From an uncultured Collinsella sp. (GTDB lineage Bacteria > Actinomycetota > Coriobacteriia > Coriobacteriales > Coriobacteriaceae), in NCBI GenBank assembly GCA_934646865.1, contig CAKUEU010000037.1, positions 1-16,284 on the forward strand: DNA of 16,284 nt, read 5' to 3'. The position numbers were made by a program, and so were the translations under genes. Within the stretch, counting starts at the first letter, position 1. Every line of letters begins with the position of its first letter. The notes beneath the pieces were generated by a model. It worked only from the letters and a program-made list of their open reading frames with translations, did no database searches and was not told where the DNA came from. This document shows positions 8,625 through 16,127 of this stretch, piece by piece.

Positions 8625-9095
8625 CTACTGAGCGGTCGCGGTCGCGTTGGCGCCCGCGGCTGCATCCTGCGAAAAGTCAAGTGTAACGCTCTCGCTGGGC
8701 TCCACCATGCCATAAGCGCCCGCAAGGTCGCGAATGCGCGTGTCGGCGCCATAGACCGAATGCATGACCTCCAGATCGGAGCTCTCATCGGTCGCCTTTT
8801 CGAGCGTGTTGGTAAGCTCGGCGTTGCTGTTGAGCACCTGGGCCGTAACGCCGGCGAGCGCCACGCGGGCGACGCCGATCGTCATGAAGATAGCCGCAAT
8901 GATGCAAAACGTTTTAAGAACGCTCATGAAAACCGGGCTTACCGCCTGGTTTGCCTGACGGCCCGCGCCCGTGTAGACATCAAAGCGCGGCGTGCGCTGC
9001 TCACGGGGAGCAACGGGGGCCTGCGGCGTCTCACGATAGGCGGGCATGGCGTTCATATCATAGGCGAGTGCTGCGCTTGAAGTGTTGTAGCCCAT
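8625..9095 (-). CDS. ftsL: FtsL-like bitopic division protein
   Basis: This is a 156-aa protein with a cytoplasmic N-terminus of about 57 residues, a single transmembrane helix (about 58-81, from FMSVLKTFCIIAAIF onward), a short periplasmic heptad-like region (about 82-112) and an IRDLAGAYGMVEP block (121-133), which resembles the conserved end of FtsL/DivIC proteins. A low-complexity Ala/Thr tail follows. FtsL scaffolds FtsB/DivIC and FtsQ/DivIB and activates FtsWI in the septum. Sequence identity in this family is low, so the call relies on topology, the GMVEP motif and location between rsmH and ftsI. The ATG at 9095 has GGGAGG about 10 nt upstream; ATG at 9056 is a possible later start. 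The 90 bp before it show no clear promoter. Confidence 0.82.
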   Translation of the reverse strand: MGYNTSSAALAYDMNAMPAYRETPQAPVAPREQRTPRFDVYTGAGRQANQAVSPVFMSVLKTFCIIAAIFMTIGVARVALAGVTAQVLNSNAELTNTLEKATDESSDLEVMHSVYGADTRIRDLAGAYGMVEPSESVTLDFSQDAAAGANATATAQ

Positions 9096-9185
9096 GATAT
9101 GCCGCCTCCCATCCCGAGTACGTTGGTAGTGTGTTTAAGCTTCGTTTATGGTGCGAGCGGGAGGTCCAATATCGCGCGGTCGCGC

Positions 9186-10151
9186 CTACAGACGCTGCGC
9201 CACGCGGATTTTGGCTGATCTCGCCCGAGGGTTGCGCTCAACCTCATCAGGCTGGGCAACCAAGGGTTTGCGAGTGATGACCTTGAGTATCGGCACGTTG
9301 CCGCACACGCACACCGGAATCTCCGGCGGACACGTGCACCCCTGGCTCATCTCCTTAAAGTGATTCTTTACGATACGGTCCTCAAGCGAGTGATACGAGA
9401 TGACGCAGATACGTCCGCCCGGATTGAGCCACCTGGTGGCGGCATCAAGCCCTCGTTCGAGCACATCGAGCTCGTGATTGACCTCGATGCGAATGGCCTG
9501 GAAACTTTTCTTGGCCGGGTGTCCGCCATGCCGACGAGCGGCAGCCGGGATACCCGCCTTGATGATCTCGACAAATTGGCCGGTAGTTTCGATCGGTTCT
9601 TGCTCGCGGCGGCGCACGATCTCGCGCGCGATCTGCGAGGCGAACTTCTCTTCGCCGTAGACGCGTAGAATCCGGGCGAGGTCGTGTTCGTTATAGGTGT
9701 TGATGACCTCAGCTGCGTTTAAGGTGTTGTTACCCGGATCCATCCGCATGTCCAATGGGGCGTCCTCGTTATACGAAAAGCCCCTGCCAGGGATATCGAG
9801 TTGCGGTGACGAAACGCCCAAATCGAACAGGAAGCCATCGACCCCGGGCACCTCGGCCGAGCAAAGCAGCTCGTCCAAGTCGCCGAAGTTGCCCTTCAGC
9901 AGCTGGTGCGGAACGCCGGGAACCTCGCGGTCCAGACGGGCGCCAGCGGCCTCGAGGGCCATGTCATCCTGATCGACGCCGAGCAAAAGGCCCGTCTCCC
10001 CCACCTGCGCGGCCATCTTTACCGAATGGCCGGCACCGCCAAGGGTGCAATCGCAGACAACGGAGCCGCTCTTTAGCTGCAGCGACTCAAGCACTTCGCC
10101 GAGCATGACAGGTTCATGCCGATATTCTTGTGTCAAGATCCCACGCTCCAT
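9186..10151 (-). CDS. rsmH: RsmH (MraW), 16S rRNA m4C1402 N4-methyltransferase
   Basis: RsmH is an S-adenosylmethionine-dependent enzyme that methylates N4 of C1402 in 16S rRNA at the decoding centre. The protein is 321 aa, usual for the family. Motifs: YRHEPVML (10-17), the SAM-binding DCTLGGAGH (34-42), GVDQD (58-62), DLGVSSPQLD (110-119), HPAKKSFQAIRIEVN (211-225) and SYHSLEDRIVK (252-262). A C-terminal cysteine group, CTCPPEIPVCVCG (272-284), has the CxC...CxC pattern common in this family. The ATG at 10151 lacks a good ribosome-binding site; a TTG five codons in (10136) has GGAG about 9 nt upstream and could be the true start. The gap to mraZ is 20 nt. Confidence 0.96.
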   Translation of the reverse strand: MERGILTQEYRHEPVMLGEVLESLQLKSGSVVCDCTLGGAGHSVKMAAQVGETGLLLGVDQDDMALEAAGARLDREVPGVPHQLLKGNFGDLDELLCSAEVPGVDGFLFDLGVSSPQLDIPGRGFSYNEDAPLDMRMDPGNNTLNAAEVINTYNEHDLARILRVYGEEKFASQIAREIVRRREQEPIETTGQFVEIIKAGIPAAARRHGGHPAKKSFQAIRIEVNHELDVLERGLDAATRWLNPGGRICVISYHSLEDRIVKNHFKEMSQGCTCPPEIPVCVCGNVPILKVITRKPLVAQPDEVERNPRARSAKIRVAQRL

Positions 10152-10171
10152 CCGTTACTCGTGCCTTGCCC

Positions 10172-10606
10172 TTACGAGAAGAAGAGGTCCAGCAGGGCCT
10201 CGTCGTCATCGTCCTCATCGGCCGCGGCGCGATCCCAAACCTCAAGGTGGTCGTAGTTGCCCACAACCGTGACCTCGCGGTCGAGGTTCGCCTGCTTGCG
10301 GAGAGACTCGGAAAGACCGATACGACCGGCGCTGTCCACGTCCATCGACGTAGTGCGCTTGTTGATCGCCCTCATGAGCTTCTGGTCGTTAATGTCACGC
10401 GGGTTAAAACCCTCGTGGCCCTCACGACCCGCGAAGAGTCCTTCGACCCACTTATCGAAGGCCTCGGCAGAGAACACGTACAGAGCATCGACATCCAGGG
10501 CTTTGAACACGCGAACGTGCTCTCCAAGCTCCTCGCGAAGGGGTGCAGGCAGGGACAGACGACCTTTTGCATCGAGATTGCGCTCGTATGCACCAGTCAT
10601 TCCCAT
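10172..10606 (-). CDS. mraZ: MraZ, dcw operon transcriptional regulator
   Basis: MraZ is an AbrB-like DNA-binding protein at the head of dcw operons that binds repeats in its own promoter region. The 144-aa protein shows both family repeats: DAKGRLSLPAPLR (12-24) and DSAGRIGLSESLR (91-103), each with the DxxxR signature. It ends in an acidic tail with EDDDDE (131-136) before a hydrophobic LLDLFFS end. The ATG at 10606 has GGGAGG 6 nt upstream; an ATG two codons in is a lesser alternative. It is the first gene after the 462-bp control region with a good promoter and repeat arrays, which fits autoregulation of the whole dcw operon. Confidence 0.96.
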   Translation of the reverse strand: MGMTGAYERNLDAKGRLSLPAPLREELGEHVRVFKALDVDALYVFSAEAFDKWVEGLFAGREGHEGFNPRDINDQKLMRAINKRTTSMDVDSAGRIGLSESLRKQANLDREVTVVGNYDHLEVWDRAAADEDDDDEALLDLFFS

Positions 10607-10642
10607 GTGCGCCCTCCCCTCGGTTACTCAGATGGCACGTAC

Positions 10643-10696
10643 GCGGGGAACCACCCCGCCTGTCGACGTCATTAATAATATGGGGAACCGCCCCAT
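10643..10696. promoter_or_regulatory. Twin 13-bp dyads flanking the mraZ -10 box (candidate operators)
   Basis: Two nearly identical inverted repeats occur on the minus strand: GGGGCGGTTCCCC (10694-10682) and GGGGTGGTTCCCC (10657-10645), differing at one base, with repeat starts 37 bp apart. Arms extend to 6 bp each: ATGGGG/CCCCAT for the first, GCGGGG/CCCCGC for the second. The different flanking base pairs each preserve symmetry. The first lies inside the promoter spacer, overlapping its -10 edge; the second lies about 11-23 nt downstream of the predicted start site. This arrangement fits a repressor binding two sites, possibly with looping or RNA hairpin effects. The cognate factor is unknown. 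Confidence 0.6.
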
Positions 10697-10703
10697 TTTT
10701 CAA
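10675..10703 (-). promoter_or_regulatory. Candidate sigma-70-type promoter of mraZ / dcw operon
   Basis: On the minus strand TTGAAA (10703-10698) is followed, after exactly 17 bp, by TATTAT (10680-10675). This is a close match to a housekeeping -35/-10 pair. The predicted start site is near 10668, giving a leader of about 60 nt before the mraZ ATG. The 17-bp spacer itself contains a GGGG/CCCC dyad, listed separately. Confidence 0.72.
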
Positions 10704-10710
10704 CATCTTT

Positions 10711-10750
10711 CCCCACCCCTTCCCCCACTCCGCCCCACCACTCCACCCAC
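10711..10750 (-). promoter_or_regulatory. GTGGG direct-repeat array upstream of mraZ promoter (candidate MraZ box)
   Basis: Four GTGGG units begin at 10750, 10738, 10728 and 10716 on the minus strand, 12, 10 and 12 bp apart, ending about 7 bp before the -35 box. MraZ proteins are known to bind short G-rich direct repeats at near-helical spacing (TGGG-type in E. coli), so this is the best candidate MraZ site. The last three units also give four G-runs with short loops (10736-10711) capable of a G-quadruplex on this strand. Binding is inferred. Confidence 0.5.
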
Positions 10751-10785
10751 CATATATTGCAAAACACCCCCAATCATATGTTCGA

Positions 10786-10805
10786 AAACACAATATGTTG
10801 TGTTT
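10786..10805. repeat. AT-rich perfect palindrome, 8-bp arms
   Basis: AAACACAA, a 4-nt centre TATG, then TTGTGTTT form a perfect inverted repeat. It lies about 85 bp upstream of the predicted mraZ -35 box. The size and symmetry suit a dimeric transcription factor; no T-run or gene end makes it a terminator. The site also contains ATATGTT, repeated 17 bp away at 10777-10783. Confidence 0.5.
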
Positions 10806-10813
10806 ACAGCAAC

Positions 10814-10841
10814 GGCGGGATGCCACCTGTGGCACCCCGCC
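10814..10841. repeat. GC-rich hairpin, 12-13 bp stem
   Basis: GGCGGG(A)TGCCAC, a 2-nt centre, then GTGGCA(C)CCCGCC pair throughout except one position, which is A/C on the plus strand but a G-U wobble in minus-strand RNA. It could be a stalled-polymerase or backup terminator for readthrough from xerC/D, but no T-rich tract follows in the minus direction, so termination is doubtful. Confidence 0.5.
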
Positions 10842-10965
10842 TTTCAACCTCAACCTTCAAGTTGACCTTGAGGCGATTTTTGCGTCCCTTTACATGGCGT
10901 TCACATCGCCCCCAAACTCCCCCACCCAAGACACGTGCGGCCCACCACCGCGACGACAAGTGGCG

Positions 10966-11032
10966 AAAAATGGAACGGGCCCCAGATTGCCCATGCGAGC
11001 GCAAAAGCACGCAGCGGCAATCTGGGGCCCGT
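10966..11032 (-). terminator. Long-stem terminator-like hairpin after xerC/D
   Basis: Perfect 17-bp arms (10975-10991 and 11016-11032, the latter reading GGCAATCTGGGGCCCGT on the plus strand) enclose a 24-nt loop. The loop can fold further: TGCG-A-GC pairs with GC-A-CGCA. In the minus direction the stem is followed after four bases by TTTTT (10970-10966), so it can act as an intrinsic terminator about 36 nt past the xerC/D stop. The stem is unusually long for a simple terminator, and a mobile palindromic repeat is an alternative origin. Confidence 0.6.
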
Positions 11033-11068
11033 CCCCAAATACCTATAGATATGCAGGCCAGCGATGTG

Positions 11069-12010
11069 TTAACGATGTGCCAGCGGGTGCGCCGCCAGAT
11101 AGACCTCGGTCAGTTGCGTACGATCGACATGCGTGTAGACCTGCGTGGTCGATATATCGGCATGTCCCAAGATCTCCTGTAGCACACGGAGGTCTGCGCC
11201 GCCCGCAAGCATATGGGTGGCAAAGGAGTGGCGCAGCGTATGGGGATGGAGTCCCACCAGCCCTACCTGGCGCCCGTAGCGCTCACAGATGGCATGGATG
11301 CCCTGGCGCGACAGACGGCGGCCGTTCTTATTTAAAAAGACCGCCGAGGCCTCGGTTCCGCGGGCATGGGCCGCCAAGCGAGAACGCCCCTCAGTTATAT
11401 AGCGCGTCAGAGCTCGCGCCGCGCTTCCCACCAACGGGGACAGGCGTTCCTTTGAGCCCTTACCGCGAACGAGTACAAAACCATCGTCGATATGGATATC
11501 GCCCACATCGAGCCCCACCAATTCGCTCACACGCAAACCGCATCCGTAGAGCACTTCCAAGATGGCATGGTCGCGCAAGCCCATCTCGCCCTCGGGGAAG
11601 TCTTGATCGAGCAGCGCCGAGACATCCTCCACCGATAGATACTCCGGCAAACGCTCAGCCTTTTTAGGCAGGCGCAACGCCGCCGTTGGATTTTGGGCCA
11701 CAGCCCCATCGCGCACCAAAAAGGCATGCAGGCCCTTCACGGCCGCAAGCGCACGCTCCACCGAGGCATCGGAATAGCCCCCATCGCGACGGTCGGCGAC
11801 AAAGCCCTCCACGACCTGACGAGTCACCTCATCAAAAGACATGATGCCCGCCCGCTCCAGATAGGCGCAGTACGTCGTCAGGTCACGACGATAGGCCGCA
11901 ATCGTGTTGCGCGCCAAACCCCGCTCGACCGCGAGGTAATCGAGATACTCCCCCGCCGCCACGGCAAGCGACAAGGGAGTAGCTTCGGTATGTTCTTTGT
12001 TCGCCGGCAC
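11069..12010 (-). CDS. xerD: XerC/XerD-type site-specific tyrosine recombinase
   Basis: Xer recombinases resolve chromosome dimers at dif sites. From the GTG at 12010 the protein is 313 aa, close to the family length. It has an N-terminal SAM-like core-binding domain (about 10-100, with YLAVERGLARNTI) and a C-terminal catalytic domain with all six conserved residues: Arg160 (GCGLRVSEL), Lys184 (GKGSKER), His257 and Arg260 (HTLRH), His283 (LGHADIS) and nucleophile Tyr292 (QVYTHV). Spacings between them match E. coli XerD exactly. The frame stays open upstream into pyrG, but that extension lacks family character. GTG lies 2 nt after the pyrG stop with only a weak ribosome-binding site, implying coupling. 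XerD versus XerC cannot be settled from sequence alone. Confidence 0.92.
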   Translation of the reverse strand: MPANKEHTEATPLSLAVAAGEYLDYLAVERGLARNTIAAYRRDLTTYCAYLERAGIMSFDEVTRQVVEGFVADRRDGGYSDASVERALAAVKGLHAFLVRDGAVAQNPTAALRLPKKAERLPEYLSVEDVSALLDQDFPEGEMGLRDHAILEVLYGCGLRVSELVGLDVGDIHIDDGFVLVRGKGSKERLSPLVGSAARALTRYITEGRSRLAAHARGTEASAVFLNKNGRRLSRQGIHAICERYGRQVGLVGLHPHTLRHSFATHMLAGGADLRVLQEILGHADISTTQVYTHVDRTQLTEVYLAAHPLAHR

Positions 12011-12012
12011 CC

Positions 12013-13680
<1,668 letters not shown>

Positions 13681-13732
13681 TTACCTGCGCTTCCCGTAGA
13701 AGTTGTTTATCCACATCTTACGGGTCTTCATT

Positions 13733-13761
13733 GTAATACTCGCGCCGCGGACCGTCCGCAA
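13733..13761 (-). promoter_or_regulatory. Candidate pyrG promoter overlapping a dyad
   Basis: TTGCGG (13761-13756) and TATTAC (13738-13733) are 17 bp apart on the minus strand; an overlapping TACAAT lies at 13735-13730. A perfect dyad, GCGGAC-C-GTCCGC (13747-13759), covers part of the -35 and spacer, a classic operator position. The leader then contains CCCGTA (13724-13719) that can pair with TACGGG (13698-13693), forming a hairpin upstream of the ribosome-binding site. No run of G at the predicted start, so the known CTP-sensed reiterative-transcription control of Firmicute pyrG is not supported. Confidence 0.42.
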
Positions 13762-13795
13762 TTTTTCTCGCGTGCGATTGCATTTCTCAATCTTG

Positions 13796-13828
13796 AAACA
13801 AAACGCCGCCCGGTTTCCCAGGCGGCGT
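13796..13828 (-). terminator. Intrinsic terminator of the winged-helix regulator gene
   Basis: ACGCCGCC (13803-13810) pairs perfectly with GGCGGCGT (13821-13828). On the minus-strand RNA the loop folds further (U-G pair plus GG/CC) to about an 11-bp stem with a GAAA tetraloop. A TTTTGTTT tract follows. It sits 25 nt past the regulator's stop codon and separates it from pyrG. Confidence 0.85.
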
Positions 13829-13852
13829 CGCTATGGCAAGGGTTACATGCTG

Positions 13853-14191
13853 CTATCGATCAGCAACCTCGTCCTCAAGCATTTCTTGAACGAGCATGCC
13901 AGTACGGACGCCCTCAAGATACCACTCACCACGTTCGGTGAGGCAAATGCCATTTGCAAGCTGACCGCCATCGTCGCTATAACGCGAGACGACATCAATC
14001 ATGCCTTCGGAATCCAGGCGATCGATTGCCGCACGGGCACGATACGGCGAAACCCCCACGCGCTCGGCAAGCGTTTTGCGCGAGAAACCATACGGCCCGC
14101 CATTGTCTTCGGTTTGCTGGTCGATCTCCATCAACACCAGCACCTCGACACGCTTCATATCGTTGACACTCGCACGACCCTTGCCCGCCAT
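13853..14191 (-). CDS. Small winged-helix (HTH) transcriptional regulator
   Basis: This is a 112-aa protein predicted to bind DNA. FSRKTLAERVGVSPYRARAA begins at residue 36 and continues to DRLDSEGMI (about 57-65), reading as a helix-turn-helix with a following wing (IDVVSRYSDDGGQL). The opening helix MKRVEVLVLMEIDQQ (12-26) and the acidic C-terminal tail (EMLEDEVADR) resemble MarR/DUF-type small wHTH dimers, but I cannot name a family. The ATG at 14191 has an excellent GAGGAGG motif 5 nt upstream; an upstream GTG at 14245 would add 18 unconvincing residues. It is a single-gene unit with terminators on both sides. Regulation of the adjacent pyrG or of itself is only a guess from position. Confidence 0.8.
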   Translation of the reverse strand: MAGKGRASVNDMKRVEVLVLMEIDQQTEDNGGPYGFSRKTLAERVGVSPYRARAAIDRLDSEGMIDVVSRYSDDGGQLANGICLTERGEWYLEGVRTGMLVQEMLEDEVADR

Positions 14192-14308
14192 AGCAGCCTC
14201 CTCAAACCGAGCACGAGCATCTAACGCGCCGTGCGCGACCGACACACCTCACGATGGCAGGTAATATCCATCATGCGGCATCCCGCTAAGGATGAAACAG
14301 TTACGGTT

Positions 14309-14316
14309 ATTGTATA
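14309..14316 (-). promoter_or_regulatory. Possible -10 element for the wHTH regulator
   Basis: TATACAAT on the minus strand (14316-14309) lies between the DUF1846 terminator and the regulator, about 118 nt before its ATG. No good -35 hexamer is visible at 16-18 bp upstream, so the assignment is weak. Confidence 0.3.
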
Positions 14317-14380
14317 CCGCTCAAATTGTTTCTAGGCAGGTAAACAGCTATTTTTCGCCGAAATAGACGCTTTATTGATC

Positions 14381-14413
14381 AAAAAGCCGTACCGGGCGCT
14401 AACCCGATACGGC
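14381..14413 (-). terminator. Intrinsic terminator of the DUF1846 gene
   Basis: On the minus strand GCCGTATCGGG (14413-14403) pairs with CCCGGTACGGC (14396-14386) around a 6-nt loop, an 11-bp stem with one T-G wobble. TTTTT (14385-14381) follows directly. It begins 35 nt after the DUF1846 stop codon. This is a textbook rho-independent terminator. Confidence 0.9.
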
Positions 14414-14447
14414 CAAAATGCAATGCAATTACCGTGGTGCTTCAAAC

Positions 14448-15929
14448 TTAGCGATGGAAGAAACCGCGGCGCTCAAACTTGGGCTCGCAGCACACGTTGA
14501 TGCCCAGTTTGCGCAGTACCGTCTCGTCCGTCGGCGAGATAATCACGCTAAAGAAGGCGTCGCAACCGCGCAGCTGCTCCAGGCCCGAAAGGACGCGAGC
14601 GGCCGTCTCACTCGTGGCCGAGGTGATCGACAGCGCCATAAGCGTCTCGTCGGTGTGGAGGCGCGGGTTTTTACTGCCCAGGAAATGCGTCTTGAGCTTG
14701 CTGATGGGCTCGATCGCCTCATCGCTAATGACCTCGAGCTCAAGGTCGACGCCCGAGACATGCTTGAGGGCGTTCATAATGAGCGAACTTGCGGCGCCCA
14801 GGCGCGTGGAGGTCTTACCGGTCACCACGGAGCCATCGGGCATGACCATGGCACCCACGGGACCACCCGTCAGCTGCTCCCTGGTGAGGGCCGCCGAGCG
14901 CGCCGGTGAGTAGTTCTTATCGATGCCGGCTTTCTTCATAATAATCTTGAGACGGTCGACTTGCTCATCGCCCACGCCGGTACGGCGCACATTTTCGACC
15001 GCGGTAAAGTAGCGGCGAACGATCTCCATCTTGGAAGCGTCGCGGCAGGCATCGTCATCGGTGATGGCAAAGCCGACCATATTGACGCCCATGTCCGTAG
15101 GGCTCTGGTAGGGGCTCTTGCCCAGGATCTTTTCCATCAGGGCACGGACTACCGGGAAGGCCTCGACGTCGCGGTTGTAGTTGACCGTGGTCTTGTTGTA
15201 GGCCTCCAGGTGGAAGGAGTCGATGATGTTGGCGTCATCGAGGTCTGCCGTGGCGGCCTCGTAGGCAATATTGACCGGATGCGTAAGGGGCAGATTCCAA
15301 ACCGGGAAGGTCTCGAATTTGGCATAGCCGGCGGCCGTGCCATGCTTGTGCTCGTGATAGAGCTGCGAGAGGCAAGTGGCGAGCTTGCCCGAGCCGGGGC
15401 CGGGTGCCGTCACGACAACGAGCGGACGCGTGGTCTCGACAAACTCGTTCTTGCCGTAGCCTTCGTCAGAAACGATCAGATCGACATCGTGCGGATACCC
15501 CTCGATGGGATAGTGCAGCTTGGCGGGAATACCGAGCGCGTTCAGGCGGTTGCGGAACACATCGGCAGCGGGCTGGCCGGCATACTGGGTGATGACCACA
15601 GCCGCGACGGCAAAGCCGTTGCCGCGGAACAGGTCAACCAAGCGCAGCACATCCTCGTCATAGGTAATGCCAAGGTCACCACGAGCCTTGTTTTTCTCGA
15701 TGTGGTTCGCGTTGATCGCGATGATAACCTCGACATCGTCGGCGATGCTCTTGAGCATGCGGAACTTGCTGTCCGGCTCAAAACCCGGCAGCACGCGGCT
15801 CGCATGATAGTCATCGAACAGCTTGCCACCAAACTCCAAATAGAGCTTGCCACCAAACTGCGAGATGCGCTCCTTAATGTGAGCAGCCTGCAGCTCGATA
15901 TATTTCGCGTTGTCGAAACCCTGGCGCAT
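14448..15929 (-). CDS. DUF1846 / UPF0371 family protein
   Basis: The 493-aa protein matches the DUF1846 (UPF0371) family by its N-terminal block MRQGFDNAKYIELQ and LYLEFGGKLFDDYHASRVLP (30-49), and by the overall length near 500 aa typical of the family. No biochemical function is established to my knowledge. A glycine-rich TAPGPGSGK (174-182) looks like a P-loop-type phosphate-binding site and suggests nucleotide binding; this is inference. There is no signal peptide or membrane segment, so it is likely cytoplasmic. The ATG at 15929 has GGGAG 6 nt upstream. It is monocistronic: own promoter, own terminator. An 8-residue near-repeat, FGGKLYLE followed by FGGKLFDD (residues 25-40), is encoded by a 16-bp exact DNA repeat. 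Confidence 0.93.
   Translation of the reverse strand: MRQGFDNAKYIELQAAHIKERISQFGGKLYLEFGGKLFDDYHASRVLPGFEPDSKFRMLKSIADDVEVIIAINANHIEKNKARGDLGITYDEDVLRLVDLFRGNGFAVAAVVITQYAGQPAADVFRNRLNALGIPAKLHYPIEGYPHDVDLIVSDEGYGKNEFVETTRPLVVVTAPGPGSGKLATCLSQLYHEHKHGTAAGYAKFETFPVWNLPLTHPVNIAYEAATADLDDANIIDSFHLEAYNKTTVNYNRDVEAFPVVRALMEKILGKSPYQSPTDMGVNMVGFAITDDDACRDASKMEIVRRYFTAVENVRRTGVGDEQVDRLKIIMKKAGIDKNYSPARSAALTREQLTGGPVGAMVMPDGSVVTGKTSTRLGAASSLIMNALKHVSGVDLELEVISDEAIEPISKLKTHFLGSKNPRLHTDETLMALSITSATSETAARVLSGLEQLRGCDAFFSVIISPTDETVLRKLGINVCCEPKFERRGFFHR
15820..15859. repeat. 16-bp direct repeat inside DUF1846 gene
   Basis: AGCTTGCCACCAAACT occurs at 15820-15835 and again at 15844-15859, exactly 24 bp apart and in frame, encoding the tandem FGGKL-containing octets near the N-terminus of the DUF1846 protein. 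Confidence 0.8.
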
Positions 15930-15970
15930 ATATGGCTCCCGTCCCGTTTCGTAAATAAAGTTCCTACGCG

Positions 15971-15976
15971 ATTATA
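15971..15976 (-). promoter_or_regulatory. -10 box for the DUF1846 gene
   Basis: A consensus TATAAT (15976-15971 on the minus strand) lies 41 nt before the DUF1846 ATG. The -35 region is poor: GTGTTG at 17 bp or TGTTGG at 16 bp. Upstream sequence carries CACCAAC-like repeats (plus strand 15991-16023) that could be activator sites. Confidence 0.5.
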
Positions 15977-16042
15977 ACGGAGCCAGCCCCCACCAACACC
16001 CAGGCAACCAACAGGCACCAACCAAACACGTGCTCGAATAAG

Positions 16043-16104
16043 TTGCGGTGAAATAGTTCCTGCTTAGCCCTCAGGGCAGCCAAACAGGAACTATTCCACC
16101 GCAA
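16043..16104. repeat. Long inverted repeat, 20-bp arms
   Basis: Arms 16043-16062 and 16085-16104 (the latter CAGGAACTATTCCACCGCAA) match at 19 of 20 positions; the odd pair is a G-U wobble in minus-strand RNA. The 22-nt loop contains its own palindrome GCCCTCAGGGC (16067-16077). It lies between divergent genes, so it is not an obvious terminator of either. REP/MITE-type element or a small structured RNA are possible. Confidence 0.7.
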
Positions 16105-16106
16105 CC

Positions 16107-16127
16107 CCCCTTTTGGTGGAAAAGGGG
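16107..16127. repeat. Inverted repeat CCCCTTTT / AAAAGGGG
   Basis: Perfect 8-bp arms flank GGTGG. The repeat begins 2 bp after the 20-bp-arm palindrome, and its GGTGG loop could pair alternatively with CCACC (16096-16100 region) in that palindrome. Its right arm shares GGGG with the next hairpin. Confidence 0.6.

Larger units (their letters stand above)
10607..11068. other. 462-bp gene-free control region between xerC/D and mraZ
   Basis: No reading frame here looks coding. From the xerC/D side (right) to mraZ it holds: a long terminator-like hairpin (10975-11032); G-rich minus-strand runs at 10947-10908, including GGGTGGGGGAG; a CCTCAA/TTGAGG dyad (10848-10873); a GC-rich hairpin (10814-10841); an AT-rich palindrome (10786-10805); the GTGGG array (10750-10711); the mraZ promoter (10703-10675); and the twin dyads. 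Minus-strand G over C skew is striking from about 10770 to 10700. Confidence 0.75.

Noticed and set aside
10711..10750. CRISPR-like or tandem-repeat array
   Set aside because: The repeat unit is only 5 bp with 10-12 bp period and lies just upstream of a promoter. This fits regulator sites, not CRISPR repeats.
10543..11667. Plus-strand open frame of 374 codons spanning the mraZ-xerC/D interval
   Set aside because: Its Pro/Arg-rich content arises from C-rich control DNA and antisense xerC/D. It runs through the hairpins and the promoter.
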